Below are positions 22,908-34,698 of a stretch of 64,000 bases of DNA, piece by piece. Origin of the DNA: Erythrophleum ivorense (taxonomy: Eukaryota > Streptophyta > Magnoliopsida > Fabales > Fabaceae). The notes under the pieces were generated by a model. The model made no database searches. It worked only from the letters and a program-made list of their open reading frames with translations, and was not told where the DNA came from. Within the stretch, counting starts at the first letter, position 1; every line of letters begins with the position of its first letter. Location of the stretch: positions 56,995,088 to 57,059,087 of the forward strand of contig JAIUCV010000003.1 of NCBI GenBank assembly GCA_026724425.1, given 5' to 3'. Both the position numbers and the translations under genes were made by a program.

Positions 22908-25190
22908 TTTTAATGACAGTTCTGGAATTTATCAATGAATTGTCCATCACAAAAAAATTATCTGCGATTTATGCTAACCATTGATAGAATTGTAGTTAGA
23001 AGGATTAAAAGTGCAGTTGAATCCTAAAAATATATTTAAAAAATGTAAATATGAAAAAGCCCTCTTTAAAGAGGAGTTCAACAAAGTAACGTTGAAATTT
23101 ATTGAAAAGAGTGAATTACCTTGGCTTTTTTATTTGAATCCAATCATTAATTGAAAATTTTTGTATGATCTATGTCGGTGAAAATTATTACACTTTGACC
23201 CTACAATTTTTGTGAAAGACAAAACACATGGTTCCGACTTTCTTATAAATATATTTTTTTATCAAAATAAATTAGAAGTCAAAACCTTACGCCTTCCAAT
23301 AAATTTTTTTTATTTAATATATCCTAAAAGTCGAAAGCCACGATTCCAACTTCCAAAAATACAAATGACTAATATGGATTCTTTGTTTCATAAATTTGTG
23401 GCCAAAACGAACTACAAAATTCTAAAACTTGCATTAGATACTATAAAAATAACAATATATTTTAATATATTTTAAAACAATAATTCACTGACAGAAGAAA
23501 ATTACATAAAACAATATGCAATTTTAATTTTACTTAGTAATCCATGAATAATGTGGATGATCATTTGATTGGACGACAACATTAAATGATAATTAATACG
23601 TATGCTTGAATAACATACTTTAAATGAATAAACCAATTTTAAACTAAATTACAAAAAAATAATTTGTAACTCACTTTTTTTTTAGAGAAACCATTTGATA
23701 ATAATAGTGGCGCCGATTGCTCTCCTCATTCAAATGTGTATTAATTATATTTATCATTTTATGGTATTTTTTACTTATAATTATTTCAGTTATAATAATA
23801 AGAACATTTAAAATAAAATAGTGGATTAATACAAATGTTTATGAATCAAAAAGAAAATATAAATATAAGAAGTCATGTAGTTATTTTAGTCCCAAGTGTA
23901 ATAACATATTTTATTATATTTTAAAATTTATATATTGATTTTATACTTAGATTTTAATTTATCAAGTTAAAATATTGAAAAAACTTTTTTTAGGAACCTT
24001 AATTAAATTTGCAAAAATTATTCTTAGAAAATATATAATTATAGTTGTAAAAAGACTTAATTATAATAAAATATTTTACTACATATTTTATAAATTTACA
24101 ATAATTTTAGAGACCGTATCTTTTAACTCTAGAACTATTAAATTTTTACAACTCTTGAATAGTTTTTCAACACTACCATAATATCATTGAGACTATTTTT
24201 TATAATACACAATAAATAATTTATTCAATTATTTGTATTACAAAATGATTTTACTTTATTAAAAAAACTTATACTAAAATAATTATTTCAATTTACTTAG
24301 AATAATAAATTAACTTAAAACACTACTAAATCTTAGTTAGAATAATATTATTAGACAAAATTTTCTTATATTACTTTTTAACCATAAGTCAAGCAACGAT
24401 ATATTAAAAATTTTATACTAAAAAAATATTTCAATTTATTTAGAATAATAAATCAGTTTGAAATACCACTAAATCTTATTTGAAATAATATTATTAGATA
24501 AAATTTCCTTATATTATTTTTATCCATAACTGATGTAACAATATTTTTTATTTTTTTAAATAAGATTTATTTATTTATTTAAAACTCAAAAAAAATTTAG
24601 AAAAACATTATTTTATACAAATAAATTTTAAAAAATTAAATGTTATTTAAAATATAATATACTGTATATTATGTATATAATATAATTTACTTTAATTTAT
24701 TGTATAATATATATATAATAATTCATATATGTTATAATATGCCCTCCAACTCCCATCTCTACCTCACGCCCTTACCTAGCCCCTCCCAAAAATTTCCTCT
24801 TATCTCTATCTTAAATCTGGCATGATCTTCCAATCAAATAAAAAAAGAAAAAACAGTTAGAATGGATGATTTCGACTTTTGTATAAGTATGGGATATAGG
24901 TAACTAATATTTTTAGAAGTGGTTTTTAATTAAAAAATTATTTTCTTTATGGGATATGGCTCAAACTTCTGAATCACCTTTCCTCTTCTTTTTGTTCCCT
25001 ACCTTGGAGACAGAAGGCTTTTTAATGCGTATATATTAAAAAAAATAAAACTCTAATATAATTAATTGTCAAAACATATTCTATATATATATATATATAA
25101 AAGACATGGCTCCACGTCCCATTTATTTTATTTTACTTTTATATTATATGGAACATAGAGCCCGTGGCTCTGGCTCTACATATTATTTAG

Positions 25191-25224
<34 letters not shown>

Positions 25225-26040
25225 TTTTAGCACTAACTCAAAAATCAATTATGTACATTGATCATTGGGTCAATGTTCAAATGCAAAGCTAGTGGCTTCA
25301 CATCTTTTTTTTATTTTTTTATTTTTTTTAATTTATCATTGACCTAAGGGTCACTGATACACATTAATCCTCGAGGTCAATGATATTTTAAAGCATTAAA
25401 CGCAGAATGTAGTATTTTGTATTCAATGACTTCTCTATATATCTATATTACCTCACAGACTTCATAAGTTTAGTTCATAATTTTGCTTCATTCTCTTTCA
25501 TTGTTTTGACTAATTTTTCATATTTTAGTTTGTGCGTAGTTTTCTTCATTTTTTTTACTCAGTTTCTTTCATCTTCTTTCATTTCCTACATTTTATTTTC
25601 CGCAGCAAAATATTGCAACAATATATTGTGGCAAATATTAAATATAGTTGTGGTTTGATATTATTTTTTTTTCACTTTTAATACGACAAAGTTTATGTTC
25701 ATAGATTATGTTATCATAACTATTACTGATGGACATTGTGTAGCCTATCTTATTTAGAAGTTTATCTTATTAATCTAGAAGTTTTGGTTTTTAGTAATTA
25801 CTCTCACCTAATTACGAGGATTGTGTGGACATGTCTTATTCAATTTGTCTCATATGAAGGTAAACTTTTTTATATTGTAAGTAAATTTAAAATGTTATTG
25901 TTTATGTTGTTAATTATTTATATAACTTTATGTATATGTAAAATCTATATATTTGAAATATTAATATGTTTTGTATAATAAAAAAAATTAATTATTACAT
26001 ATTTATATGTTGAGCATAAAAATATTTTTATGTGTGTACA
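22908..26040. other. AT-rich intergenic stretch, no supported gene
   Basis: Mostly AT-rich low-complexity DNA with (AT)n runs (25090-25100, 25192-25221). Frames of 60-90 codons here are AT-rich and without recognisable content. From about 25440 the sequence may be the 5' leader and first intron of the decayed PMD gene: a TACAG acceptor at 26041-26045 precedes its ATG. Confidence 0.5.
25192..25221. repeat. (AT)15 microsatellite
   Basis: Uninterrupted AT dinucleotide run in intergenic DNA. Confidence 0.9.
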
Positions 26041-26065
26041 TACAGATATTAAAGTAAGAATCACA

Positions 26066-27635
26066 ATGAGCAAAATGAAAAAGATTATATGCATTTATGT
26101 AAATGGAACAATTTTTTATAGCAACGAAGGGGTAATGTTTGTATGCAATAAACCAAAACTATTAAAAATTGACCTTAACATTAATCTCAAATAGTTGAAG
26201 GCTACAATTGAGGAAAAGTTATAACTTAAGTCAAGACAATTTGTGTCCAAGTTGTTATATCAATACCCACATTCACTTAATCCTACTTGTTACATGTTAT
26301 ATACCTTGAAGGATGATTTAGATGTCCAAATGATGTGGCAAACAAAATAACACTTCCCAAATCAGTTGAAGGCACTAGAACTATATGCGTATATCTCTAT
26401 TAGCAATATCGGCCTGAGTATGGAAGAGAATGATGTTTGTGGACCATTGACAAATTTGTTTACAAGTAAAATTGATGGACCTAATGAACAAGGTTCTTTG
26501 TTTAGGTTCCACCTAAGAGATGTCCACCCATTTGAGTCATAACCTTTTAATGCCCAATAAATGTCACAGGAGAATCACATATCCTAATTGAATTCATTAG
26601 GTCTCTTTGTCAAACGACACAAATGACGATACCATTTAACAATTTATGTAAGTATACATCCCCTACTTGATTGAGCGTAGTTGATGCTAGACAAAACTAG
26701 ACATAAAGTGATATTTATGTATATTCCATTACTTGCTAACTTTAAAGAGGCTAGTCACTATAGAGGGTTTAGTAGTTTTGGCCCACCTATATTGAGAGGT
26801 GTGTAATGCCATGCATCGCCACGAGATTAACACAAGTGGTTGTCTGGCCCTACTTCACCTAAGGATATGGAATCGATTCCTCACTTTACTATATGAAAAC
26901 TCCTATAACCTAACCTACAGATAGCTATCTATCTCGTTAGACCACTACTAGATTTTAGGTATTAATTAATATTTTTGTATAAATTTAAATGTGTTAGTGA
27001 TATATAGACTAATGTGTGTTCTCACATCTCCTAAAGGTGGCAGCATGTCACAGCATCCTCGGTTGACCACAAAGGCTACATAGTGGTATAGGGTACTATT
27101 AGATCAAATGAAGAATGATAAAGTTTGTGGACAAAGATTTACCTGTTTTTTCATATTATGATTATAGCATAAATTAACAATTTTCTATATAGATGATTTG
27201 GCTCTCATACTAATTACTAGACATCATCCAACTAATTCCCAAATATTGCTTGGTGACGCCCAATGCATGACCTACATATGTCCCCATATTGTGCTTCTAG
27301 ATCATCAAGTGGCAACAGCTGATTGTGTTCTCTGCCAATTTGGAAGCATGTAACATATCCCTAAAAAACCATTTAACATAGGAGTGTTACACACACTTCA
27401 ATTAAAAAGAAAGGTTTACAAAGACTAGCATCAAGAGCACATGATTTCATTCTAACATAGAATTCATGGCATCAAGTGGTGGCCCAAAATGAGCTTGGGG
27501 ATAAACCTATGGATTGCACGTCAAACTATATATGTTGGTGTTAAAAATATACGTGACGGTGAATCTATCCTACAAGTGATTCCTAGGGTTTTATGGTTTG
27601 CTTTTACCTACTTTTAATCTTTACATTTTCTCTCC

Positions 27636-27672
<37 letters not shown>

Positions 27673-28500
27673 CTAAACATTTAACAGTTGATTTTTCATT
27701 TCATAAGTCAATGTATTGGAAGATTTATATAGGTTTGTTATCACTAATTTTTTAACATTTAGCTATGCTAACTTAAGGTAAAGGGCAAGCAGTGATATTC
27801 AAACTATGTTGTATGCCCTAAGTGAACATTGAGATATACTCGTCCATTAACCTGCTCCACCAACACTCAATCTACCTAAACCTCTAAAACCATGGGTCAA
27901 ACTAGGAAAGAGAGACCATGGATTCATCTCATTTAAAGAACTAATATTTAGTGCCAATATTAGTGGACTCAATGAAAGTGTGTTATCATCATCTTATATA
28001 ATAACCCCTATACAAGAAGATTTTGTGTTGGTCCTTTTTCCATTGCACCATTCACAAGCGATGGAGGTACTAGTTCTTTTTCCTTTCCACCATTCACAAA
28101 GGTTGGAGGTGCTAATCCATTTTCCTTTGCATTTTTTTATTATACATGATCAATGCCTCTATCTCTCTATATAGAGCTATCCTTCTTTACATTGACAACA
28201 CAGTTAATGCAATCTAGTGAGGTACCACTCATATTATTATTTATAAATTCATTTGCATTTAGTGTTGAATGTGCCAATGCTTCTTTTGGATAATAAAGAT
28301 CGCTTTACTAACTACAATAAGGCTTCTTTATCTCAAATCAACCAATCCCACATATTCAATACCCTTGATGGAACTTTAATTCTTAACTGATTCTTGATCA
28401 AATGGAAAGTGAATCATCCAAAAAAGAAGAAGAAGAAGAAGAAGAATAAGATGACAAAGAAAAAGATGAAAAGGAGGATGATGAAAAAGAACCAGCATAG
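26066..28500 (+). pseudogene. Decayed plant-mobile-domain (PMD/MAIN-like) gene with MuDR-type N-terminal domain
   Basis: From ATG 26066 one frame reads through to about 26540 with three in-frame stops. It resembles the N-terminal all-beta domain that precedes MuDR transposases and PMD proteins (FYSNEGVMFV, KLLYQYPHSL, LKDDLDVQMMW, ALELYAYI). Further on, in changing frames, come PMD hallmarks: YIPLLANFKEA (about 26710-26750), SGCLALLHLRIWNRF (about 26830-26880), a WYRVLLDQMKND-like piece (about 27085), VPILCF...IIKWQ, and CQFGSM..IPKKPFN (about 27275-27375). A low-complexity PF-rich tail (about 28010-28130) and an acidic E/D/K tail (from about 28400) follow, as in relatives named serine/threonine-protein phosphatase 7 long form homologs. 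PMD proteins arose from transposases; host members act in silencing. The many stops and frameshifts make it non-functional. Confidence 0.75.
27641..27670. repeat. (TA)15 microsatellite inside the PMD pseudogene
   Basis: A TA dinucleotide run, probably within a former intron of the pseudogene. Confidence 0.9.
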
Positions 28501-30141
28501 TATTGATTATAACAAATCAAAAGAAGGTCTTAATGTAGGAAAAAGAACCATTGCAGATAACGGCCAATATCATTCTTTTTTCTTTCATCTGTTTCAATTT
28601 GTATATTTTATATTTTTACTTTTATATTTTTAAATTCATTTTATAATGTACGTATTATTTCTTTATTAAGCCAATATAAATTTACTTTATAATCAATTAA
28701 TATATTTATTAAAAAATACATATATTCTGTTATAATTTAATTTAAATAAGTAATATTTCTAGAAAATTTAATTAAAAGATTAAATAAAAACTTAATTTAA
28801 ATAAGTAGTATTACTAAATAATTATATTAAATTTAAAAAAATTTACCAAAATATTCAAATCAATTTAATATGTTTTGACAATTAATTATGCGTAAAAAAA
28901 CCGATGCCAGAATCTCAAAGTAAAAGGTGAAATAAGAATAGAAATAAATAGTGAAGGTAGTAGCTCACCTAGTGCAGAAGGAGGATGATGACGAGATTGC
29001 AGGCAAATTAATGCAAGGGACTTACTAGTCTTACGTTACGCATGATTTCTCTTATACGCTGAGCCCAATAGGTGTTAATGTGGTGCTTATATCTTTAGTA
29101 CAAAATTAAATGTCATCCTTCAGTGGTTGGAAAAATTTTATTATTCTTGGTGTAATATCTATCAATATATTCAACCTAACTTTTATTGTTTCCAAAAATT
29201 CAAATTTGAAATTTTCTTTCACAATAATTAAGTATCAGCAAACACATTTCAATGCTCTAAATGAACTACCATTCTCTCTTTCTCTTTCTATTCCCTTCAA
29301 TCTAGTAATTTCCTTGTACTATTATACTGTTATTGTTGTATTTGATTTGTCCCTTCTCAATTTTTTTTTTATTATGAGAAAATCTTTGCTGTGCTTTAGA
29401 AATTGTTATAAGGTCCAAACGTGTGATGTCTCTTTGGTCTCTTGAGGGTTCAACGAATGAACCAAGACTTGGGGAATTAATTACTGGTTGTTGCATGATT
29501 CTTATTGGTAAGTTGCCTTCTCGAATATGTTCATCTGCACCAAGTAAAGGTAGAGGATAGTAGCTAGTAAGCACTTTCGTTGGCTATTTTTCATGTAATT
29601 GAAAAATGAGAAAATTTTTATTACATCTATGTTATGGTTGATGCCCAATCATAAGAATTTAGATCAGCCAAATCTGATTCAAACTCAATTCTTAAAAACC
29701 CAAAGCATTAAATGGTTATCATTTGTTGAGCTTCATTCAAAAAATTAACATAATAAACTGTTTCAATATGTTTAGTCAGACAACTTTTACAACTTTATTA
29801 GGTAATTTGATCCAATCATCATTATTATCTCAGTACCCTTAAAACATATAAATAGAAACCCACACAATCACACTAGAGGACATAGAATGAGAGGGAAACA
29901 AATAGTAATTTACTATCTTACTAAGCTTAAGAATCATGGTCTTAGTTTTATTTAATTATTGTATTATTATCTCTTTAGACTCTTTAATATAAGTTATCAT
30001 CTCTTTATTATCTTTTTTTCTCTCTCTAATCGTTAATCCTAATCTGCCATCATAAACCATGACTCCTCGAAGACTAATTATCAATCAGCCAGCAATAACC
30101 AAACTAGAGACAATTTATTATCAATGCATACTAGCTTACTT
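28501..30141. other. Intergenic stretch, no supported gene
   Basis: AT-rich DNA. Frames at about 29110-29445 (+) and 29302-29574 (-) overlap each other and match nothing I recognise. A 5' or 3' flank role for the PMD pseudogene is possible for the first few hundred bases. Confidence 0.45.
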
Positions 30142-31164
30142 CACTACAACAATTTTGGCTTTTAGCAACAATTTTCATGGCAATAGTTGCAAAACCATTG
30201 TTTAAATGAAGAATAGGGAATGATTTTTTTTAGTATGGCAAGTATAGTGTACTTTATGATGCAATGTCTCAAAATCATTTCCAAAACTCAAATAGAAAAT
30301 GAGTTTTAAGCATTGTCTATCTTTTTTACTTTAAGCAATAGTTTAAGTGTATGACTTATAAAACTAAATTTTGCAACATTTCAAAATTGATTCTAAAACT
30401 CAAATGGGAAACAATTCTTAAGCATTATCTATTCTTTCTACTTTAAGCAAAGGTTAAATGTGTCACATATAAAATCTAATTTTGCATAAAATAAAACCAT
30501 TCCAAAAATTCAAGTAAGAAATTGGCTTTTAAGGTTGTCTATCCTTTCAATTTTATGCAACAGTTGAAGTGTGTAGTATATAAAATAAAATTTTGCAATG
30601 AATAAAAATTGTTCCCAATACTCAAATGGGCATTGAAAATGGGTTTTGAATTTTGATTGTTGCCTATCCTTTTTATTTTAAGCAATATTTTAAACATGTG
30701 GCCAATAAAACTTAATTTAGAATAAATAAAAGCTATTTCCAATACTCAAATAGAAGATAGGTTTAAAGTATTGCTTATCTTTTTTATTTTATGCAACGGT
30801 TTTAGTATATGCCTTATAAAATTTAATTTTGCAACTAATAAAAACCGTTCCCAATAAACTTCCAAAAAAACTTTTGCATTGTAGTCTCCATTCCTTCCAA
30901 TTTTTTTTAATATTTATAATAACACTTTTATAAAAAAAATATTATTATTTGAATTTTATTTTAATAAAATTATTATGTAAATTTTATATTTATTTTTGTC
31001 GTATAACAATAAAATGTTGCACTTGTTGACTATTCAACCGTTGTTGGCTCAACGGAACTATCTTATAAACTAAAGGCCTTAGTTGCCTAAATGATCAGGC
31101 AACGGTTTTGGCCTTTCATATAAATGATTTTCTGCCCTTGCCAAAGGCAAAAATTGTTGTAATG
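30142..31164. mobile_element. Non-autonomous CACTA (En/Spm-type) transposon, 1023 bp
   Basis: The left end CACTACAACAATTTTGGC and the reverse complement of the right end, CATTACAACAATTTTTGC, form imperfect terminal inverted repeats. The 3-bp direct repeat CTT flanks them (30139-30141 and 31165-31167), the target-site size expected for CACTA elements. There is no transposase coding. Internal ~110-125 bp repeats fill the middle. Mobilisation would have needed a transposase from elsewhere. Confidence 0.85.
30250..30860. repeat. Five to six diverged ~115-bp tandem repeats inside the CACTA element
   Basis: Each unit has the same order of words: a CCAAAACTCAAATGG-like start, AAGCATTGTCTATC, a T-rich step, TTTAAGCAA, GTATG..TATAAAA, and AATTTTGCAA. 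Units begin near 30278, 30385, 30488, 30603, 30735 and 30843 (last partial). CACTA elements use sub-terminal repeats to bind transposase, but an array filling the whole interior is less usual. Confidence 0.75.
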
Positions 31165-31729
31165 CTTAGTTAACAAATAATTTACTATGACAAAATTATT
31201 CTTAACAATCTTAATTTATAAAAATTTAAATCTTCAAATTAAATCTTGAAATTCTAAATACTAAAAACTTAAACGTTGCAGAGATAAATTCTTAAACTCT
31301 TAAATTCTAAACCTTAAAATACGAAAATTAAAAATCTAAACAAGAAACCCTAGTACCAAAATCTTAAAATCCTTACCATTAAAAAGAAAATAAAACCCTA
31401 AATATTAAATCTTAAATCCTTAAACCCTAAACTTTCTAGAGACCAAAACTGCTAAACCCAACAATTATAAACCTCAAAACTCTAAACCTTAAAATATTAA
31501 AGGCAACAACTTAAACCTAAAAAAAATTAAAATAAAACAATCTTCAAAAAAATTATGATAATAATTTTTTTTTGGGAAAAAAAAGCTCTACTAAAAGTCA
31601 GATGGACACATATTCTTAAAAGAGAAATTTTGTTGCCTATCAAAATTGAAGGTGAAGTTAATATATTGTCGCTGTTAATTAGTCCAACTACTTTTTCCAT
31701 TTTTGTTAATTTGGCTGAGCTCATTAATG
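31165..31729. other. Short-motif A-rich region, no supported gene
   Basis: From 31200 to 31520 the words AAACCCTA, AAATCTTAAA and TAAACC recur in an A-rich strand (for example 31390-31460). It looks like a degenerate telomere-like or low-complexity simple repeat, with too little order for an array call. Confidence 0.35.
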
Positions 31730-32330
31730 CTTCCTTAATCAATTCCGATAAGGTACTAATTAGTAAGATCCTACAAACAAAATATAGCGTGAGTAGGAGC
31801 TACAGAATATACACCCCCCCACCCCCCCCCCCCCCCCCCATTTCCTCTTTTGGAAGGGCATCTACACCTCTTCCCCCTAATACTCTACCCTCTCTTAGGG
31901 GACAGGTGGCGAATAAGGATTGCAAATTCAGTTGTGGATCAGAGACGTATCTCTCACCAGGAAGGCAAGGACAAGCATCTTTGGACCCTGAGCAGAAGGA
32001 GGGTTTCAAAGGTCTCTTTGATTGCCCAAGCCAAACCCTTGTACCAAATTTCAATTGGGAAGGCTTATTGGAGCTAAAGCTCCCTATGGAATTAATCCTT
32101 ACTTTCTGCTGGAAATTCTGCCATAACTCCCTCTCACTGGGGGAAAATTTTAGAAGAAAAGGCTTCAAGATTCCTAGTCTGTATGTTTTTGGTTGTGACT
32201 AGCCTGAAACAAGTGACCATCTTGTTTATCTCTGGTCTATTTGTTAGAGTTGTTCCGTTTGAATCAATCTATGCTACTAGGACGAAGCATGTACTGACTC
32301 TCAATTCTTTCTTACTTTAGATAAACTTAA
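31730..32330 (+). pseudogene. LINE ORF2 fragment (region after RT, zf-RVT)
   Basis: In changing plus-strand frames: LISKILQTKY (about 31736), GDRWRI (about 31900), KDKHLWTLSRRRVSKVSLIA (about 31967), GKAYWS, then ELKLPMELILTFCWKFCHNS with GENFRRKGFKIPSL (about 32070-32180), and SDHLVYL. This is the order of the connecting region and zf-RVT domain of plant LINEs (compare LKAPQRCKTFLWLC in the LINE at 11701-12102). It is much more decayed than that one and interrupted by a poly-C run. It is isolated, with no RT upstream. Confidence 0.65.
31814..31839 (+). repeat. Poly-C tract
   Basis: Twenty-five C with a single A at 31821, within the LINE fragment. It is very unusual in this AT-rich window and prone to length error in sequencing. 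Confidence 0.9.
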
Positions 32331-32344
32331 TATTGGCCCCAAGG

Positions 32345-33590
32345 TTTCATAATCAACCTTTAAATGTTTTGATGATAACAAAATACGTTAAAAATATTAT
32401 AAAGAGCATTAAGTAATTTTTTTGTTTTAAGAGAAGTTAGAAAATGCATGTGACTCCTCTGATTTATTCCCTTGGCAAAAAAGCATAACTAGGAAGTAAT
32501 ATTGGAGCCCAATAAATCAAGATATAGTTCCAATGCAATTGTTTGGAACCAAGGATCAAAAGTTAAACAAGTTTAAAAACTGGGCAACAACAGGAAGCTT
32601 TTTCAGTTAATTATCAAATTTGTCTAATCTACTGTTACAAATAAGGAAGCAAGCAGGACGGTTCTGAAAACCCTCCCTATCTTAAACAGCTATTTTAGAG
32701 CATTAAATGAGAAATGAAAGCTTGGTGAAGCTAGCCTCACTCCAGCCTCCATTTTCAATGTTCTACAGAAGAGAAATCAAGTGAAGAAGGAAGGTTTTGT
32801 CCAATTGAAGCTATTTTTCTCCTCCACCTGAAACTTGTTAGATCAAGCATCGAGCCTCATTTGCTGCACCTTGAGCAACTAACTTCAGAAAATGGGAAGA
32901 GTATTATCAATTATAAAATTATCTTCTATAAATGTTACCAATCTATGTTGAAGAAAATTCTTTGAAGTTCAGGAGAATTGGATGTAGGCAAGTTTGGTTG
33001 AACTATGATAATGTTCTGGTGTTGTCTTCTCTGCCTTCAATTTTGTTTTCTATATTATCATCTTCTGGTTGATTACTTTGCACATTGGTTACCAATCTAT
33101 TACAGGGAACTGGTTTGCTGGTTCTAGACTTTTCTGCTGAATTGATTTATTGATTATTTGCTTCATTGTCTTACAGTGTTTTCGCATTCTATCCATCTCT
33201 GTTTTAGTTAATTGGTCTGTGTTTTGAATCTGCCTTATAACATTGGGAATTAAATTTGCAACATTTGAAATTCAGCCAATATTCATTTATAGTTAATTGT
33301 TTCAGTGTTCTTGGTTTCTTCGTTTTGCTGTATTACCAAACTACAGTGTTTAACATCCTGTGATACTTAACGGAGTTTTGTGTCTGCAATACTGTGTTAG
33401 TTAACTAGTTAGCGTTTTATGACTTGATTTTTTATCCTTCAAGTGGAGTCACATTTTTTACTTCTTGTAAATTTGACAACTGCATCCATACTTCTAAGAT
33501 AAGACAGTTTTACTGCATCGATTAGCTTAACTCATTTGATTAATTTTTTTTTAAGCATAATACACTTATTCCCTCGGCCTTCTAGGTATA
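32345..33590 (+). mobile_element. Probable Sirevirus-type copia LTR or solo LTR (approximate ends)
   Basis: Features in the order seen in Sirevirus (Ty1/copia) LTRs: ATGTTTTGATGATAACAAA near the left end (about 32366), GGATGTAGGCAAG followed by TGAACTA and GTGTTGTCTTCTCTGC near 32980-33045 (start of R region), and ACTTATTCCCTCGGCCTTC (about 33567), the counterpart of the usual ATTCACCCCCTC before the LTR end. No primer-binding site, gag or pol is seen after it. Exact ends and target duplication could not be fixed. Confidence 0.45.
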
Positions 33591-34667
33591 TTCATTTATT
33601 AATACTAAATCTTAGTTCTCAGGTGGTCGATGTGAATGAGGAGTTCCTAGAGCATGTAATCACTCTGTGCTAGTGCATCTACTGTCATCTGAATAAGGTG
33701 CTGTCTGATGGTGTGACAGACGTATTAGGTATGAACAAGCAATTCATACCTTGTCGATAGATCCTTTCTGAGGACTCTGCTCTCGAACCTTAGGGAAGGA
33801 AGGGACCAACAAAGACACTCTAATCTGAATATATAAGACTGTATATCGATCCTTTCTCTAGAAAAGATTCAAGAATCTTGTTGATAGATATATTTTTAGA
33901 GCCTTCTATGATTATTTACCCATTAAGGTTCTAGTTCTGGTTAGACATGATGGACAAGTAAATCATGCTTACAACATTCAAGAGGAGAAAGGAAGTGCCT
34001 TGAGATCCTCCAGGCTTTCTAGTTTTGACACCATCAAACTCACCCCAGAAATTTACTCAAGTTTCTTATTCACTGAATAACTTTCCCTTATTTTCTCTTT
34101 TATATTATTTTGGTTCATGGTTTTCAAATTGTGTCCAGGATTCTCATTTTACGGTTGGATTTCATAATAGGCATGTCATTATTGTTACTTAACCATTCTT
34201 ATAATATTTTAACACCAATATTTAGTTGTATACTAATGAAAATGTGCCATATAAATGAAAGGGTATGAAATTAATGCCATCTGGTTAATAGTATTAACAA
34301 AAACGTGATAGAATGACCTAAATCCTAAAAAATAATAATTTAAAAGAATATTTTTTATTTTAAAAATTAAGGACAGTGTTTATAAATAACCCCCAAAAAA
34401 AGTGTTTACTTTTCTTCTTTTAAAAAAATGGGGTAATCTTTCATGGAATCGTAACTAATGCTTTTGGAATGGGAGAAGACTGTCCCTCCTTTCCGGTTAC
34501 CTCTGAATCAGAACGAATTAGCATGTTTGTTTATATATTTTTTGTCAATTTATTCTCTTTCTTCAGTTTATTATCAAATTGGTTGGTAAAGAGATAGATG
34601 CCAATGCTTTGATCTTAAAAGAAACCATTTACATAAATTCCTTTGAAGTTTTCTCTATAAAAGCTTT

Positions 34668-34698
<31 letters not shown>

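Noticed and set aside
31380..31460. AAACCCTA words resembling telomere repeats
   Set aside because: They are scattered and interrupted in an A-rich low-complexity region, not a tandem telomeric array.
31555..32202. 215-codon frame with a Pro run
   Set aside because: It is a chance merge of a poly-C tract with LINE-derived sequence; the LINE similarity changes frame along it.
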